From Botrytis cinerea B05.10 (taxonomy: Eukaryota > Ascomycota > Leotiomycetes > Helotiales > Sclerotiniaceae), in the NCBI RefSeq assembly GCF_000143535.2, contig NC_037311.1, positions 186,001 to 250,000 on the forward strand: a DNA stretch of 64,000 nucleotides, given 5' to 3'. The notes beneath the pieces are model-generated. The model did no database searches. It saw only the letters and a list, made by a program, of their open reading frames with translations, and was not told where the DNA came from. Of the stretch, positions 11,541 through 23,946 are shown piece after piece. Both the position numbers and the translations under genes were made by a program. The stretch's first letter is position 1. The number at the start of each line of letters is the position of its first letter.

Positions 11541-12521
11541 ATGAGATCCACAGATCGTCCTACGCCCCATTCAGCAATTCAGAACCCCTCATGGGCAATG
11601 GATTTCATGCATCCCTTTCTGCACCGTATAACGTTGTTATACAAGATTGCCAAATATTTCTGGTTATTCACAGAGAGTGATTTTGCCACTTTTGTAATTC
11701 CAAACACCGTTTTCGGGGTCTGCTCTGCAATTGCGGGCTATCCTGTGGTCTCGACGTCTACAACAAGTGGGGCGGTCTTAAGAAGAATTCCTGCCGTCAT
11801 CTTTTTCAATTGGTCAAATCTCCTTGTTTTTGACTTGGCTAATCAGCGCCTATGGGAGGCCGTTGAAGAAGATAAACTCAATAAGCCATGGAGGCCAATT
11901 CCGAGCGGCAAAATAAGTCGCTCCGAGGTCAGGCAGGCTATGCAAATGGTCATCCCACTTGTACTCGCGCTAAACCATTATTTTCTAAATGTTGGGGCTG
12001 AAACGGCATGTATATTGACCCTCACCTGGGTATACAACGACTTGAAAGCGAGCGATGATGGATGGATCCAACGGAACTTTATTATCGCTATATCTTTTGG
12101 TGTGTACAATTGGAGTTCGCTAAAAGTCGCAATTGGGGCGGGAGGGCTTTCATCAACAGCGGAGATTACCAGAGTCGGTCTCTACTGGATCGCTTTGATG
12201 AGTGGTGTCATCCTCACCACAATGCACATACAAGATCTGAAGGATACCGTCGGAGACAAGGAGCGTGGTCGCCACACATCACCGCTAGTCCTTGGGGAAA
12301 AAGTTGCTCGGTGGACGCTGGTCATTCCTATCACTTGCTGGGGACCCATTTGCATGCATTACTGGAAACTTTCTTGGATCATGAACGTTCCGGTCACAGC
12401 GCTAGGACTTTATGTGGCATGGAGATGCATTTCGTACCGTGGGAACACGGAGGATCGAAAGACATGGCAATTGTGGTGCGGATGGACCGCACTGCTGTCG
12501 CTCATGCCACTCCAGATCTGA
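11541..12521 (+). CDS. UbiA-superfamily membrane terpene cyclase / prenyltransferase
   Basis: Intronless, 326 residues from the first in-frame ATG; the frame is open upstream to 11499 but only with a TTG. Several hydrophobic helices are visible, as in the 8-9 helix UbiA fold. The first Asp-rich region is NQRLWEAVEED at 101-111, followed by LNKPWRPIPSG. NDLKASDD starts at 166, and the second motif is QDLKDTVGD at 231-239. These motifs bind Mg2+-diphosphate. The NQ...ED plus NKPWRP pattern is, to my knowledge, that of fungal UbiA-type cyclases such as the fumagillin bergamotene synthase Fma-TC, rather than of COQ2 or heme-A farnesyltransferases. The likely substrate is farnesyl or geranylgeranyl diphosphate, in the ER membrane. 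A prenyltransferase role cannot be excluded. It is divergent from the P450. Confidence 0.82.
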   Translation: MRSTDRPTPHSAIQNPSWAMDFMHPFLHRITLLYKIAKYFWLFTESDFATFVIPNTVFGVCSAIAGYPVVSTSTTSGAVLRRIPAVIFFNWSNLLVFDLANQRLWEAVEEDKLNKPWRPIPSGKISRSEVRQAMQMVIPLVLALNHYFLNVGAETACILTLTWVYNDLKASDDGWIQRNFIIAISFGVYNWSSLKVAIGAGGLSSTAEITRVGLYWIALMSGVILTTMHIQDLKDTVGDKERGRHTSPLVLGEKVARWTLVIPITCWGPICMHYWKLSWIMNVPVTALGLYVAWRCISYRGNTEDRKTWQLWCGWTALLSLMPLQI

Positions 12522-15500
12522 ACTTCACTAGGGGCGGCCTTGCCGGAAGGAGCTTATGGAGGATTTGCACAAGCTAGATAGTAATCAAATGTGAGCTATT
12601 ATCGATTACATGCTCTCATTAGTACGAGAACCGGAGGTAGTAGCTTTCTTGGACTTTACATCCCTAGATTCTCTCGTAGTTCGTTGTGGGGCACTGGGCC
12701 TGCACAGAAAGTCATACGTTGAGCTTTTACATGTACTAGCCTATCCCCTGTCTGCACGGGTTAGCTACCAAACATATGAGTAAGCTTTGGGAATGGAAAA
12801 TTTGCTCAACTATTATTTTGACTCAGATTACTCAGAATGTTGATCATGCGTTCTTCTCTTTCTACGTGAGCTGGATATATTTGTAGTTTCACCTAATACC
12901 CATGTCATTTTGATCTTTTCGACTTTTACTATTTGATTGGTGATATGGAATGATTGATACAGTCGGTTGAATCTGAAGCAGCGAATGGCTGGGATAGCTG
13001 AAGTGGATTGATGTTGCTGATACCCTGGTTTTTATTGCCGGATGAAAGAATTGGAATATTAACAATCCTCGAAATTGCCTCACCGGGATATTTGACTAGC
13101 CGGCACAGTCGGGAAACGCCACTTGACATGTGAGTATGAAAGCAAAAGCTTCGTTTAGGACAGTAAGCTAATTGTCTAACTTGATTTAAATTGTTCTCAC
13201 CTCATTTTCAAGTAAGCGATGTGATAAAAAACGGCCCTTTCTCTTTTCGATACTAAACTGGCACTGGGAACGTTCCGCGTCAATTGGATGAAATAGCTCC
13301 GTGTGACTGTTGAACAGTCTAGTATGGAAATCTGGACTAGCGGATTGGCGCATTAGACGTAGAAGGAGCTGCATGAACCAACACTTGGTTCACAATCTTG
13401 GTTCACAATCTTGGTTCACAATGATAAGATAAATGGGACTCCCCATAAATCGATGCTCGGAGGTCATAAGCGCCGTTGCTTACAACAAGGGTAAAGCATA
13501 CGAGTTGGTCTATGCGCGGTCGGTTAACATGTAGGACAAGCAGAACTCATCATCCCAAAGTGAGTCTCAGTGATTTCATCAGCGTTTTGAGACCCTGAAT
13601 TTTGAGACCTCTTCGTGTTATTGCCATGTGGCTCAAGGGATTGGTATGTAAGTCTCAATATATTCTCGGACATTGTACCTTATTTGCGTTTATCTCGTGA
13701 AAGCAAGACGCAAGAACCACTAATTTCACCGCCCAGGCTACTTGCGGCCTCATGCGGGTGCGTCGACCAAACTATTCACCCCGTCGTTCTGTCACCTCCA
13801 AATCGATACTTACGCGTGAAGTTAGAGTGACGAATCTTAGCCCATACAACTCTGTGCATACCTTGGATTTCTTCAGTGCTCCTTGCCAGGGAATTTGGAA
13901 AAATACAGCTTCTCAGAATAGAAAATTCTGCTTTTTTGTTCGATTGAAGTACAATTTCAAATCTGGTAACTATCTGGATCTTGAGAAATACCATAAACGA
14001 TACTTTTCTATATTTTCCTCTATTTTGTTAAAATTATGACACTCTTCAGAATACAATGGGAAGCTTAGGGTAAACTTTGAAGGCTCTGAAGTAGTGTAGA
14101 TTGTGCTAACTCTATCCTATAGAACTTTTAGGATCCCAATTACTATGTGATGAGAGTCCTCACTAACACGGAATAGGGCTAGCTCTAGACCCACGATCAC
14201 GTGAATCATACTTTCCTGCATGTTTCTTCATTACAACAGAGAAACTTTTCAATGCTAGAAAGAAAGATATAATGGAAATACGCGTCAAACTCTACAGAGT
14301 AGTATTTGGAGTTTCCGGGGATGTTAACTAAGGAGGCACTCCGTGGCTTTGTAACTGTACCCCAACTTTGAAAAAAGGAGAATAGAGACCCGTCGAAAAA
14401 AGCTTTCTAAGATGGAGTGAAAGAACTGTTCCCGATTTGTCGGTAACAATCCAGTATCCTACTCTGTGCACATTTGGGTGTAAGCAAGGGTGATTTGGCT
14501 CGATAGGGTACAAGTTACGAATCTTTAGGAGGTTTAACAAGGTTGAATGTTAGGTACATAGTCGCCTGGGAAAAAAGGGGTGGGGCCGACAGTGGATTTA
14601 TGCTGGACAAAGCAGTAGATTTCATTGAAATGACTATAAGCGAAATTTCGGTTTCGCATCACCAATTGATAAGCTGTTACACATCACTACCATTGCTTTG
14701 ATCTGGGCTCTAAACACGGGATATAGCATTGGAATTGTGAGTAGGTATGTCACTATTGCAGGGAAGCGTTTAGCGATTCATGGGTTAGTGTTAAAGTGGG
14801 AGGATGGGGGCCGGCGTGCCGGAGATAATCGATCATGTTTCACGGGCGCTTCCTGTTGACAGCTCAGTTGTGCCCCACAAGTCTTAAGATAGTGATGCGG
14901 GCAGTTAAGCTCGGGGTAGTGGCTTAAGGAAGAAGGTGGGAGCGACAAAAACTGGGGATTATTGTAAGACCAATACTGTTGTTGGTCCCACGAGGGAGTG
15001 AATAATGTCGGGGGCCTTCGGTTTGATGCTACATTACCTTGGACTGCCGTGCATGTATCAAAGGCGCGACCATGAAATATGCCGAGGATCAGTCGAGTTC
15101 TAGTTCACCTAATTAAACTTCGGTTACATCGCGTCTTTCCTCGATCCCAGACGGCTGATTGCGGTCACAATTTGATTAGATGTATCTCTGCCACACTATA
15201 CCCCGGAAGTTCTTGAAGATTTATTTCTCCACCGGCAAGCATGAATAATTTCATACCAGGAATCTTTCGGAGTCATAAAAACGTGGGACGTACAGCGTCC
15301 GAGACGGGCTACAACACTCTCAATGAAACCACTGGCACACCAAACCGGCCAAAATCTAGAATTTCTTCAAAACACTATTATACTAGAATTGAATAACAAA
15401 ATGAAAACATATCACAAAGTTAACAAGCAAAGACATACTATAAATTATGAGCCTTCGATATTAACTGCCTGATTCAAACATAAGTATATTGATTATTAAT

Positions 15501-16577
15501 CTGAAAAAGAATTTCAAAAGTACTACTGTTATTTTGGTGCATTAGTTTTTTTCGCTCAGAGTGTGACTGACTACCAAACCATTGGTTTCGAACTAGATGG
15601 TGATCCTTTGCTCCCTCTATCCATGGTATGGGATTTGTTTCCTATTCTTTTTATTCACAAAGCCCCTGAAAAACTTCCGTATAATTAGCCTAAGTCAGCA
15701 ATGAAGCACACCCTTGAACTGTAGAAATATAGTAGGTGTGGAGTATCTTTGAAGCGGGAGACGTATGTGTATGCACGCTATCACAGCAGTTGCTGAATTT
15801 TAGCGCCGGACAGGCTGCGGCTTGACCCGAGCTTCCTGATCAGGATCTCATAGCCTTTCATCACACATCGCAGTCCTCACAATGATTGTGTATTAGCTAC
15901 TCCTCATCCTCAATTGCACCTCTATTTATCTAAAACTCCAAAACTTATAATTGTCATATCATATACCTATACTCTAAATCTTAACACGGACTCAATTTTT
16001 AATGCATTTGAATCAGCTTTTGCCTCTTTTAGATATTTTGAATATCATTCTGTGCCTTTCATAGATTTAATCGTAGTTTTGTACTTATGTTTCCACGCAT
16101 CTTTGTAAATACCAGTACTGAATAAAATCTATGAGAATAGACCAATCCTCTCCTGATACGCAATAATTAATATGATTAACCTCTGATATAAGCACTCGTT
16201 TTACTGTAAGATACTAGTAAGATCACCGTGTCATTCACCTACTCTCTTTAGAGTGAAATCGTACCACAATTGATTTAACGTCTTTTCTAGCTCTGGATTT
16301 GGAGCTGATTCACTTCTGGAACGATAGGGTTGCATTCGATATGCTATCTTTGCGAGCAGATGGAGTGTCGAGGCCCCTCTGTAAGCACCCTTGATGGCAT
16401 GACACCCTATTCATTTTAAATCCTTCAATCTGAATTTGTCTTACTGAGCGTTCCTTATAGAAAATATGCAGCTAATGAACTACCTTATGTATGTACTATC
16501 CTAGAGTTTTGGAATCTGAAAAAGTAACGGACCTACGATACTCATTTACTGGAACTGGGAACTTCTATCCATTCACT
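12522..16577. other. 4-kb gap, no supported gene
   Basis: Mixed composition with no long frame on either strand. It contains a three-copy 13-bp tandem repeat at 13384-13422. The part from about 14800 to 15350 is less AT-rich than its surroundings and could be an eroded gene or element, but I could not recognise a protein in any frame. Confidence 0.5.
13384..13422. repeat. 13-bp tandem repeat, three copies
   Basis: Three contiguous perfect copies of cttggttcacaat. Non-coding. Confidence 0.95.
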
Positions 16578-17992
16578 ATGGGAAACACAAACTCGCATCC
16601 CAAGCACTTGGGTGCCTTAACGTCGCCAAAAGGTCTAGGGAATGTTGTTACCATCGTTATCTTCGCAATTCTCAGCATCGCTGCTGTTGGCTTGCGAATC
16701 TGGAGTAAAGTCGTCATCAGACGTGCTTTCCGGCCGGATGACTATTGCATCTTCGTTGCTCTGGTATGTGTGGTCTCTGCCCCGGTGCCAACGGGGTGTA
16801 TTCGCAAGTTATGACTGATCGTATACAACTGTAGCTTTTCTGGATGGGGTTTGTTGTGTGTGAAATTATGGGTATAGTACTCCATTTCGAAATCGTCGTT
16901 TTCATCAGCTAATCAAACTTTAGCTGTTGTTCCAGGAGCTTTAGGCTTTCATGTCGAAGAAGCTTTGAAATATTTGGGACCCGATTCACTTACTGTTACC
17001 TTGAAAGTAAGTATACCGGCCGCAGAAAAATGCCATCAAGCTTATACTTTCACATTAGGCCTTCCTTGCTTCATCTCCAGTATGGATTATCTCTACCAGT
17101 TTGGTGAAAATCTCGATTTTATCTTTTTATACAACTATCTTCCCTTCCAGGACGTTTCATATCATCGTCTACTCGATTATTGCCGTGAACGCTGTGTACT
17201 GCGTGGGCTACATTTTTGCATCTCTGTTCATCTGCACACCATTTGCTTTCAATTGGGATAAAACCTTAACGAATGGAAAATGCGGCAACACGCTTCAGCT
17301 GGAGATTAGCTCTGCATCAATCAATATGATCTTTGATCTGATAGTTGTCTTTCTCCCTATGCCAACGTTATGGAGACTCAAGATGGCTGTGAGAAAAAAG
17401 CTATTTGTCAGCTTTATACTAGGTCTTGGATTATGGTATGTTTCGCAAGACCTATATCTAGCCTGCGTTGCAGGTAGTACTTATCCCAAGGCATGATACA
17501 CTAACAACCATGAACAGCATTTGCGTCATGAATATAACTCGTGTTGTTCTCGAGACGCGTCAAGACAATGTCGACTTCACATACGGATTGGTATACGCAG
17601 GTCTTTTCGCTGGCTTAGAAAATGGCATCGGCATTATCGTCGCATGCCTACCAACCTATGGTCCTTTGATACGAGGGCGAGCAAAAGGATTCAACAGCGC
17701 TGAGCCGGAAAGCTACATTCTCAATCGCAAAAACTCTTACTTTCAGAGAAAGACGAAAGAATCTTCTTATACAACTACTATGGCCTCATTCGACGAAGAA
17801 GGCTTTGAAAGATTGCATGAAAATATGGATGGCGTTCCACTGAAGAGTCTGCAGAACGGAGGAGTAGGAGCCCAAAGTTCTGCATGGGTAGCCGTTGACT
17901 CCCGCAGTGATAAATCAACCCTGAACTTCGGTGAATCTGAAGGTATCGCGGTAAAGACCGAGCTCAAAATGACGAGCTCGGGAGTGCCATGA
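16578..17992 (+). CDS. fungal rhodopsin-fold integral membrane protein (PTH11-like)
   Basis: Five exons, 16578-16763, 16835-16871, 16924-17006, 17059-17435 and 17518-17992, give 385 residues. Introns are 52-82 bp and all phases match. The protein has about seven hydrophobic helices, the FRPDDYCIF motif after the first helix, the SLVKISILSFYTTIFPSR signature in the middle, ETRQDNVDFTYG before helix six or seven and a soluble C-terminal tail of about 110 residues. These mark the fungal rhodopsin-domain family found in many Pezizomycotina and often inside metabolite clusters; no CFEM domain is present. The role is unknown, possibly sensing. I start at MGNTNSHPKHLG rather than the in-frame ATG at 16491, because the extra 29 residues look unlike the family. 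Confidence 0.82.
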
Positions 17993-19463
17993 AATGGTGA
18001 AAAAGAAAACCATCACGTATTTCCTGTTTGCCTGTATGTACTTTGATACAAATACGGCATGTTAAAATTAGACAGACTCACGAAAGGAGCTCATTGATTA
18101 GTATGGCCAGCCACTTGGTCTCACGAGGATTTGCACTTTGGAAATCGAGTCAGCATAATGAAAATTTGATACCCATAATAACCTCGCGATATTTTAACTT
18201 TGGAGAGTAAGACACAACGATGCACACATAATCAATGCCGTCCATATTAGTTTTCACAAAGTATAGCACAATTTATGCATGTCACTCTGTGCCTGCACAA
18301 AAAGCGTTTGATTCTATCAATCGGCCGAAATCACGAGAGATTAGCCGAAGATGGAAGTAATCACATGAATTCGAAAAAATGACCAGTGCTAGTGCGGTTT
18401 AGTAAGCAGAGCAAGCACTTCCCCGAAAGTATCTGCATCTGACGAAACCCTGCCCTCATGAACTATCTAGGCCAGAACAAAAGTTACAGGAGTTGCTAAA
18501 TCTTATCTCGCGGCGCCTATTTTCCCATTGATGGATCCATCTTACCCACACAAAATAATCCTTGCGAGTGGAAGCAGGCATGCAACGCCGCCCGGAATTC
18601 ATCTTAGATACTCAGGGATTGAACAAGCACGAAAATTGCATATAACATGTTAACTGAATTAGGTGATAATTTATCATGACCGTCATCTAAACCAAATAAC
18701 ATCTTATAATTCGGATTAAGTGTTAGAGTTACAATTTACAGTATAAGACTTTATAGAGTTTACAATTTGGTCCTGAATTCCATAAAATTCTATAATAATA
18801 TTTTCTCAGAAGAAATTTTTTTTATTAGTTTAGAATAGTCTTTTAACTTAGTATAACTAATCACGAAATATTTTACTCTAATTCAGTCATTTTGATAACT
18901 ATAGATATGAGAATATTATTCCTATTCATAGTATTATTACAACTACTGTTATTATTTATAATGTCATTCGTCGTATGTTCTCCTTTTATATACGACAAGA
19001 TTAGATTATTAATATAAATAATTTAAAAGAGAAGTTTTCAGTATATAATATTCTTTGCCACTTACTTGCATACTTCAGCTTACTCATTTACTATTCAAGA
19101 CTAGCTTGCGGTAAGAAAAGCGAACATCAAAATTATTATGGTCTGATATTTGGACAATTTGGGTGATTAGACACCCCAGCCAGCAGACTCTTTTGTACTA
19201 GAATAAAGGATCCATCAGGGATCAGTTTATTTTTATCAAGGCTAAAACCGTTTCAGCATTTTTAATATCGATCTTACGAGTGAAGCATGTTTCTTACTTA
19301 AATGTACAATCACCATCAGCATAGCTTTGGCTCTTGATTTCAATATCCGAACAGATCCTGATACAAAAATATTGAATCGACGACTAGCATCGATAATCTC
19401 GAGGTAAGTGCCAAATGTCCCGAAGTTGTCCCCCACTAACCACGCACAGAATAATCGGACATA
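17993..19463. other. AT-rich intergenic block
   Basis: From about 18620 to 19080 the sequence is almost purely A/T, much more so than flanking genes. No frame is supported. It may be a degraded repeat. Confidence 0.5.
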
Positions 19464-19886
19464 ATGGCTCCACTCACTCTCAGCGCTTTCCACTGGCGAA
19501 AGAAGGGACTCACTCCAGAGGAATTCAAGAACCACTATGAAACGGTCCACATCCCTATTCTCCAAGAAATAGCTGGCGATAAGTTCCCAAAGACGCACAC
19601 AAGACATTATGTGGTCCGAACCGCTGAAGGAGCCACATCTGATGACAAGTCCAACTCGAACTACAAAGCAAGTGTTTATGCTGGCACGAACTCCGAGGAT
19701 TTCGACTACGATGTGTATAGTGAGCTCGTCTTCGAGGACGAGGCAAGTTTCAAAGCCTTTGAAGCTGTTATGTTTGATCCTGTCTTGGGTCCGAAGATCA
19801 ATGAGGATAGCGTCAAGTTCATAGACCACGTAAAGATGGTTTGGATCAACATTTCTGAGTCCACCACGGCTCAGACATCCAAATAG
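19464..19886 (+). CDS. EthD-domain protein
   Basis: Intronless, 140 residues. FHWRKKGLTPEEFKNHYE followed by HIPIL and a conserved-looking core with TRHYV is the EthD signature, a dimeric alpha/beta-barrel fold. In fungal clusters EthD proteins are often small dehydratases, cyclases or decarboxylases acting on pathway intermediates. It lies between the rhodopsin-fold protein and the second FAD oxidase, in the same orientation as that oxidase. A long antisense frame (19242-19829) overlaps it and is a shadow. Function inside the pathway is inference. Confidence 0.85.
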   Translation: MAPLTLSAFHWRKKGLTPEEFKNHYETVHIPILQEIAGDKFPKTHTRHYVVRTAEGATSDDKSNSNYKASVYAGTNSEDFDYDVYSELVFEDEASFKAFEAVMFDPVLGPKINEDSVKFIDHVKMVWINISESTTAQTSK

Positions 19887-20719
19887 TGTTATTTCTTTTG
19901 GAGGGGGGGGGGATTTTCGGGAAGGATCCTGCTGGTGATGGTTTGATGGTTTGATGATTTAAAGATCAGCAGTCTGAGGGATGAAAATATTCAGTGGTAA
20001 TGATGTCAGATTTAGGTTGTGAAGTCCGCAATCATTTTCAATACAACCTCTAGGCATATAATTGTAAAATAGTCTCTCTGAAGTTGAAATCCTTCTGCGA
20101 CGCCGTGTATTCCAAGTTTAATCTTGGCCGAACAGTGACCATCGTGGTGCAAGCCTAGATGCAAGTATTTGTTACTACCAGAGATAATTACTTTAAGGAA
20201 TGCGAAGGATTTGACAAACCTGCTGACTGTAGTGGCTTTCAGGCATTCAAAAACCACTAACTGTTATTGTATGTCTTTCCCTAGATCTAGCTAAGCAGTG
20301 GGTATCAAACAAGTCCAATATAATCATCTCCGTTCTTATCAGCGTACTGCTTCCGCCTTAGACCGGTTGATATGAGGCAAAACAAAGGAGATATACATTC
20401 CGAAGAAGGATTTTGGCTTCTAATTTATCGATTGATCCACGTTCTAGAAGCGGATAGCATGGTAAAGTAGCTCAAGTTAGAACATTTTAGGAAATGTACC
20501 TGGCTAGTTTGCTTGTTTCCTCCCTGCGTTGTGGAGACAATAAGCAAGGATCGCGTTATGGCCACGAGCTTTACCCTTGCAAACCATACGAGTTGGCTTT
20601 AAAATAGAGCAGTGTTTCTCATTTATTTTTCGTTTTTGTTCCCAAGTTCGAGCTCATTCTTTAGACAGCTCTATCTTGGCACATACCAAGCTACATTTCC
20701 TTGCAAAAGATCACCAACG
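19887..20719. other. intergenic, promoter of second FAD oxidase
   Basis: It includes a run of nine or ten G residues just after the EthD stop codon. An AT-rich box (tttaaaat) at about 20598 may be the core promoter of the next gene. No other feature is seen. Confidence 0.5.
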
Positions 20720-22574
20720 ATGCGATCGTGCAAGTCATTTCTAGGCCTTGTGGCGTTTGCTTTGGGAGCTTCAGCACAGTATAGCAACCAGACCGCGCCG
20801 ACTAATGGGAGCCTAGCATCGACCTGTCTTTGCTTTCCTGGCGATGCATGCTGGCCATCTACTACACAGTGGGATGCGTTTAACGCAACACTTAAGGGAA
20901 AACTCATTGCAACCGTCCCGCTAGCCAGCCCTTGTCACATCGACGGCTTTGAGACATATGATGTTGATAAGTGTAATGCTGTTCGAAACAACTGGTGGTA
21001 CCCAGAGACTCATTACACCACATCATCTTCTGTCATGACACCTTTCTATGCCAATAGAAGCTGCGACCCTTTTTACCCAGAAGATTTCCAATGTGTATAC
21101 GGCACCTATGTTCGATACGCCGTCAACGCAAGCTCAGCGTTGGATTATCAACTAGCTCTTTCTTTTGCTAGTCTTCACAATATCCGCCTGGTTATTCGCA
21201 ATACTGCGCATGACTACCACGGAAAATCAACTGGAGCTGGAGGCTTGGCAATCTGGACTCACAACATCAAAACTATTGTAATTTCGGATTATGACAATGA
21301 GTCAGTAGACTATTGTGGAAAAGCAATCAAGATCGGTGCTGGCGTTCAAGCTTCTGAGCTTCTTGAAGCTGCTCACGAAGCGGGTTATCTGGCCGCCGTT
21401 GGTTACGCTGGATCCATTGGAATCACTGGTGGGTATGCACAAGGAGGTGGAACCGGTCCGCTTGCCTCTGTGATAGGGCTGGGATCTGATCAAGTTCTGG
21501 AATGGGAGGTTGTCACTGCAGCGGGAAAAATCGTTACTGCCACAGAAACGAATGAATATTCGGATTTATACTGGGCTTTGTCCGGAGGTGGAGGTGGAAC
21601 CTATGGTGTTGTTCTTTCCGCGACATATAAGCTGTATGAGGATATGGAGACAATTGGGGGTAACCTTACATTCTACAACACAGGCACTTCTCAGGACAAC
21701 TTTTACGGTGTCATCGGAAGCTTTTTGGAAGCTCTTGATGCATATACTGCGGCAGGTGGTGGAGTTAACTGGCTCAACACTGGCTCATACTTTAGTATGG
21801 CTCCCGCAATAGCCGCAGGAATGAATCAAACACAGTTCGACTCATTTTTTGCTCCGACGCTCTCGAAATTGAAGGAGAACAATATGTCATATGGTAGGAC
21901 GCATATTCTTTTACCCCTCTACCCATAATACAAGCGCATACTGACCTTTAAATTTACAGTATATGCCTCCGAGACATATGATACTTTTGCGGATGCTTAT
22001 AACGGCCAAGCGGGACCTGAGAATATCACCAATTACAATATCGGAGGCCGACTAGTTTCACGTGATGTGGTAAAAAGCAACGTTACCGGAGTCCTAGATA
22101 CTATCAAATGGATGAACGACCTTGGGGTTGTGGTAGCAGGTTTAGCACTTAATGTGGAGGCTACGGATGAGACGCCCGAGAACTCCGTGAACCCTGTGTG
22201 GCGTGATACGCTTTTGTCTATCACCACTGGACTGTAAGTTACACAAACCGTTTCTTGTTAAATTCTCACTCACTAACAATCATAATAGGGCCTGGGATGA
22301 CACTGATTGGAACGCGAACTTAGCTAGTCAAGACCTAATCACCAAAACTATAGTCCCGAGATTAGAGGCACTGACCCCTGGAGGAGGAGTATATCTCAAT
22401 GAAGGCGACCCAAACCAACCAGACTTCCAGCAAAACTTTTATGGCCGCAGTTACGGCCGTCTGTTATCGATCAAGAACAAATATGACCCCAATCATGTGT
22501 TTTACGGACCTACAGCCGTTGGAAGCGAGTATTGGACAGAAGAAGCTGACGGAAGACTTTGCAAAAGCAATTAG
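20720..22574 (+). CDS. secreted FAD-linked oxidoreductase, berberine-bridge type (Cys-less)
   Basis: Three exons, 20720-21893, 21960-22233 and 22289-22574, give 577 residues. The chosen ATG begins a signal peptide (MRSCKSFLGLVAFALGASAQ); the frame is open upstream to 20612. It is a full-length paralogue of 4232-5941, with the same LCFPGDACWP start, the SGGGGGTYGVVLS core and the YDPNHVFYGPTAVG end. His164 (RNTAHDYHGKS) for the histidyl-FAD bond is kept, but the cysteine of the second bond is replaced: the aligned position is Ala230 in VGYAGSIGITGG. It should therefore carry FAD through one covalent bond, which normally lowers redox potential and changes substrate access. Introns of 66 and 55 bp, absent from the paralogue, mean the duplication is old. 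Confidence 0.9.
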
Positions 22575-23946
22575 ATCGTGGCAATTTAATTTTAATATGA
22601 ATATTGGACGAAGTTGGATGATTTACCGAGGACGGGATGCAAAGAGACCAGTGTTCTAATTCTTCTGACCCCCCCTGCTCTCCTTTTATGTATATAAGCA
22701 AGAGGTCTCCTCGACCTAAAATTCTTAGATTATAGACTCGAATATAATACGACTCGACGTTGTTCAATTGCATTCTCTTGCTTCAACGGCGTCCATAGCT
22801 TATCGAATTGTTAGTTTGAGAATAATACTAATGACGGAGTACCTACTAGGGTTGCGAATTGACAGTCGAGTCAAGATTTATAGTTAATTAACATCTATCA
22901 GTTTGATTCTACTATAACAACTATATCAATGGGTAATTCAAGTTGTCAAATTAATAAATATGCATAAAAAAATCCTTGTAGAAATGGAAAATGGAAATCA
23001 AAAATGATAACTAATCAATTCAAACTATCATCTCATCAGTCTCATCAATAATAAGCATCATCTACTCTCGATATCTATATCCTTAGTACCTGCTATACAG
23101 GTTCTAACTATTCAATTATATTCTCTCTAAAGAGCTAGATATGTATAGAATAAGTGATTATTATATGGAAATTACTATAGAATTAGCTTTTTTATAGTAG
23201 ACATAGTACGTTATGATGTGTCTTTTTTTCTAGCTTAAAGCTAGCGCGACTATCGACAGGTTTTTACCTCATATATCACAGATTAGTATATGAAGAATGG
23301 GCGAGATTCTTCTTACTGTAATTCTCACGGCCACAGCTCATACTTAAGTGCAATTGAATCACTATTATTTGATAAAGTCCGATAAGAGCCACTGCGACTA
23401 CTTTTTAGCGTTGCCATATGACTGACCATTGAAATTGTTAACAAATCATCGCGGTACAATTCTCCGGGAGATCTATTACTTTGAGGTGGCTTTTATATAT
23501 CGTAAAGTTGTAAGGAAGCTGGAGACTGCTTAATTCTTATCGTTGGATACGTTTTGCGCATACAGAGTTGCTTGTCAATATTTTGTTCGGGCAACTCTAC
23601 CAAAAAGCTTCATAAGAAGGCGTCGAATTAGTGCTAGCGCTCTCTCTTATAAGTATATAGCTTCCATAGTTAATAATGGCTAAGAACAATCACAACAGTC
23701 ATAGGTTAAAGTACTTTACACTTGTCAACCAAGTTGATATCAACATTCTTAGAGGGGAATGATTGTTCAATTTCAAAGAGAATTCTAATTCAAGTATCAA
23801 AATAGGCATAGGATAGTAGTGCTGCGAGAGCTAGCTCCGATCTTCGTCTCAAAATTGATGTGATGATCTTAAGATATCTCTCGTTGCGTATTGATCTCGA
23901 ATTGGGTAGTTGATAGCGGCACATCTATTCCAAGCCAATAAAACGT
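22575..23946. other. AT-rich intergenic block
   Basis: Very AT-rich from about 22800 to 23250 with no supported frame. It lies between the second FAD oxidase and the pseudogene. Confidence 0.5.

Noticed and set aside
12062..12577. 171-codon plus-strand frame overlapping the UbiA-type gene
   Set aside because: Alternative-frame shadow; the main frame contains the Asp-rich motifs and hydrophobic helices.
14800..15350. Less AT-rich stretch considered as a transposon or eroded gene
   Set aside because: No frame with family-like sequence and no terminal repeats visible; kept only as a note in the gap entry.
16491..16577. Upstream ATG for the rhodopsin-fold gene
   Set aside because: The 29 extra residues are polar and unlike family N-termini; the ATG at 16578 gives a typical start before helix one.
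19242..19829. 195-codon minus-strand frame, the longest in its neighbourhood
   Set aside because: It lies largely antisense to the EthD gene, whose translation has clear family motifs; the antisense product has none.
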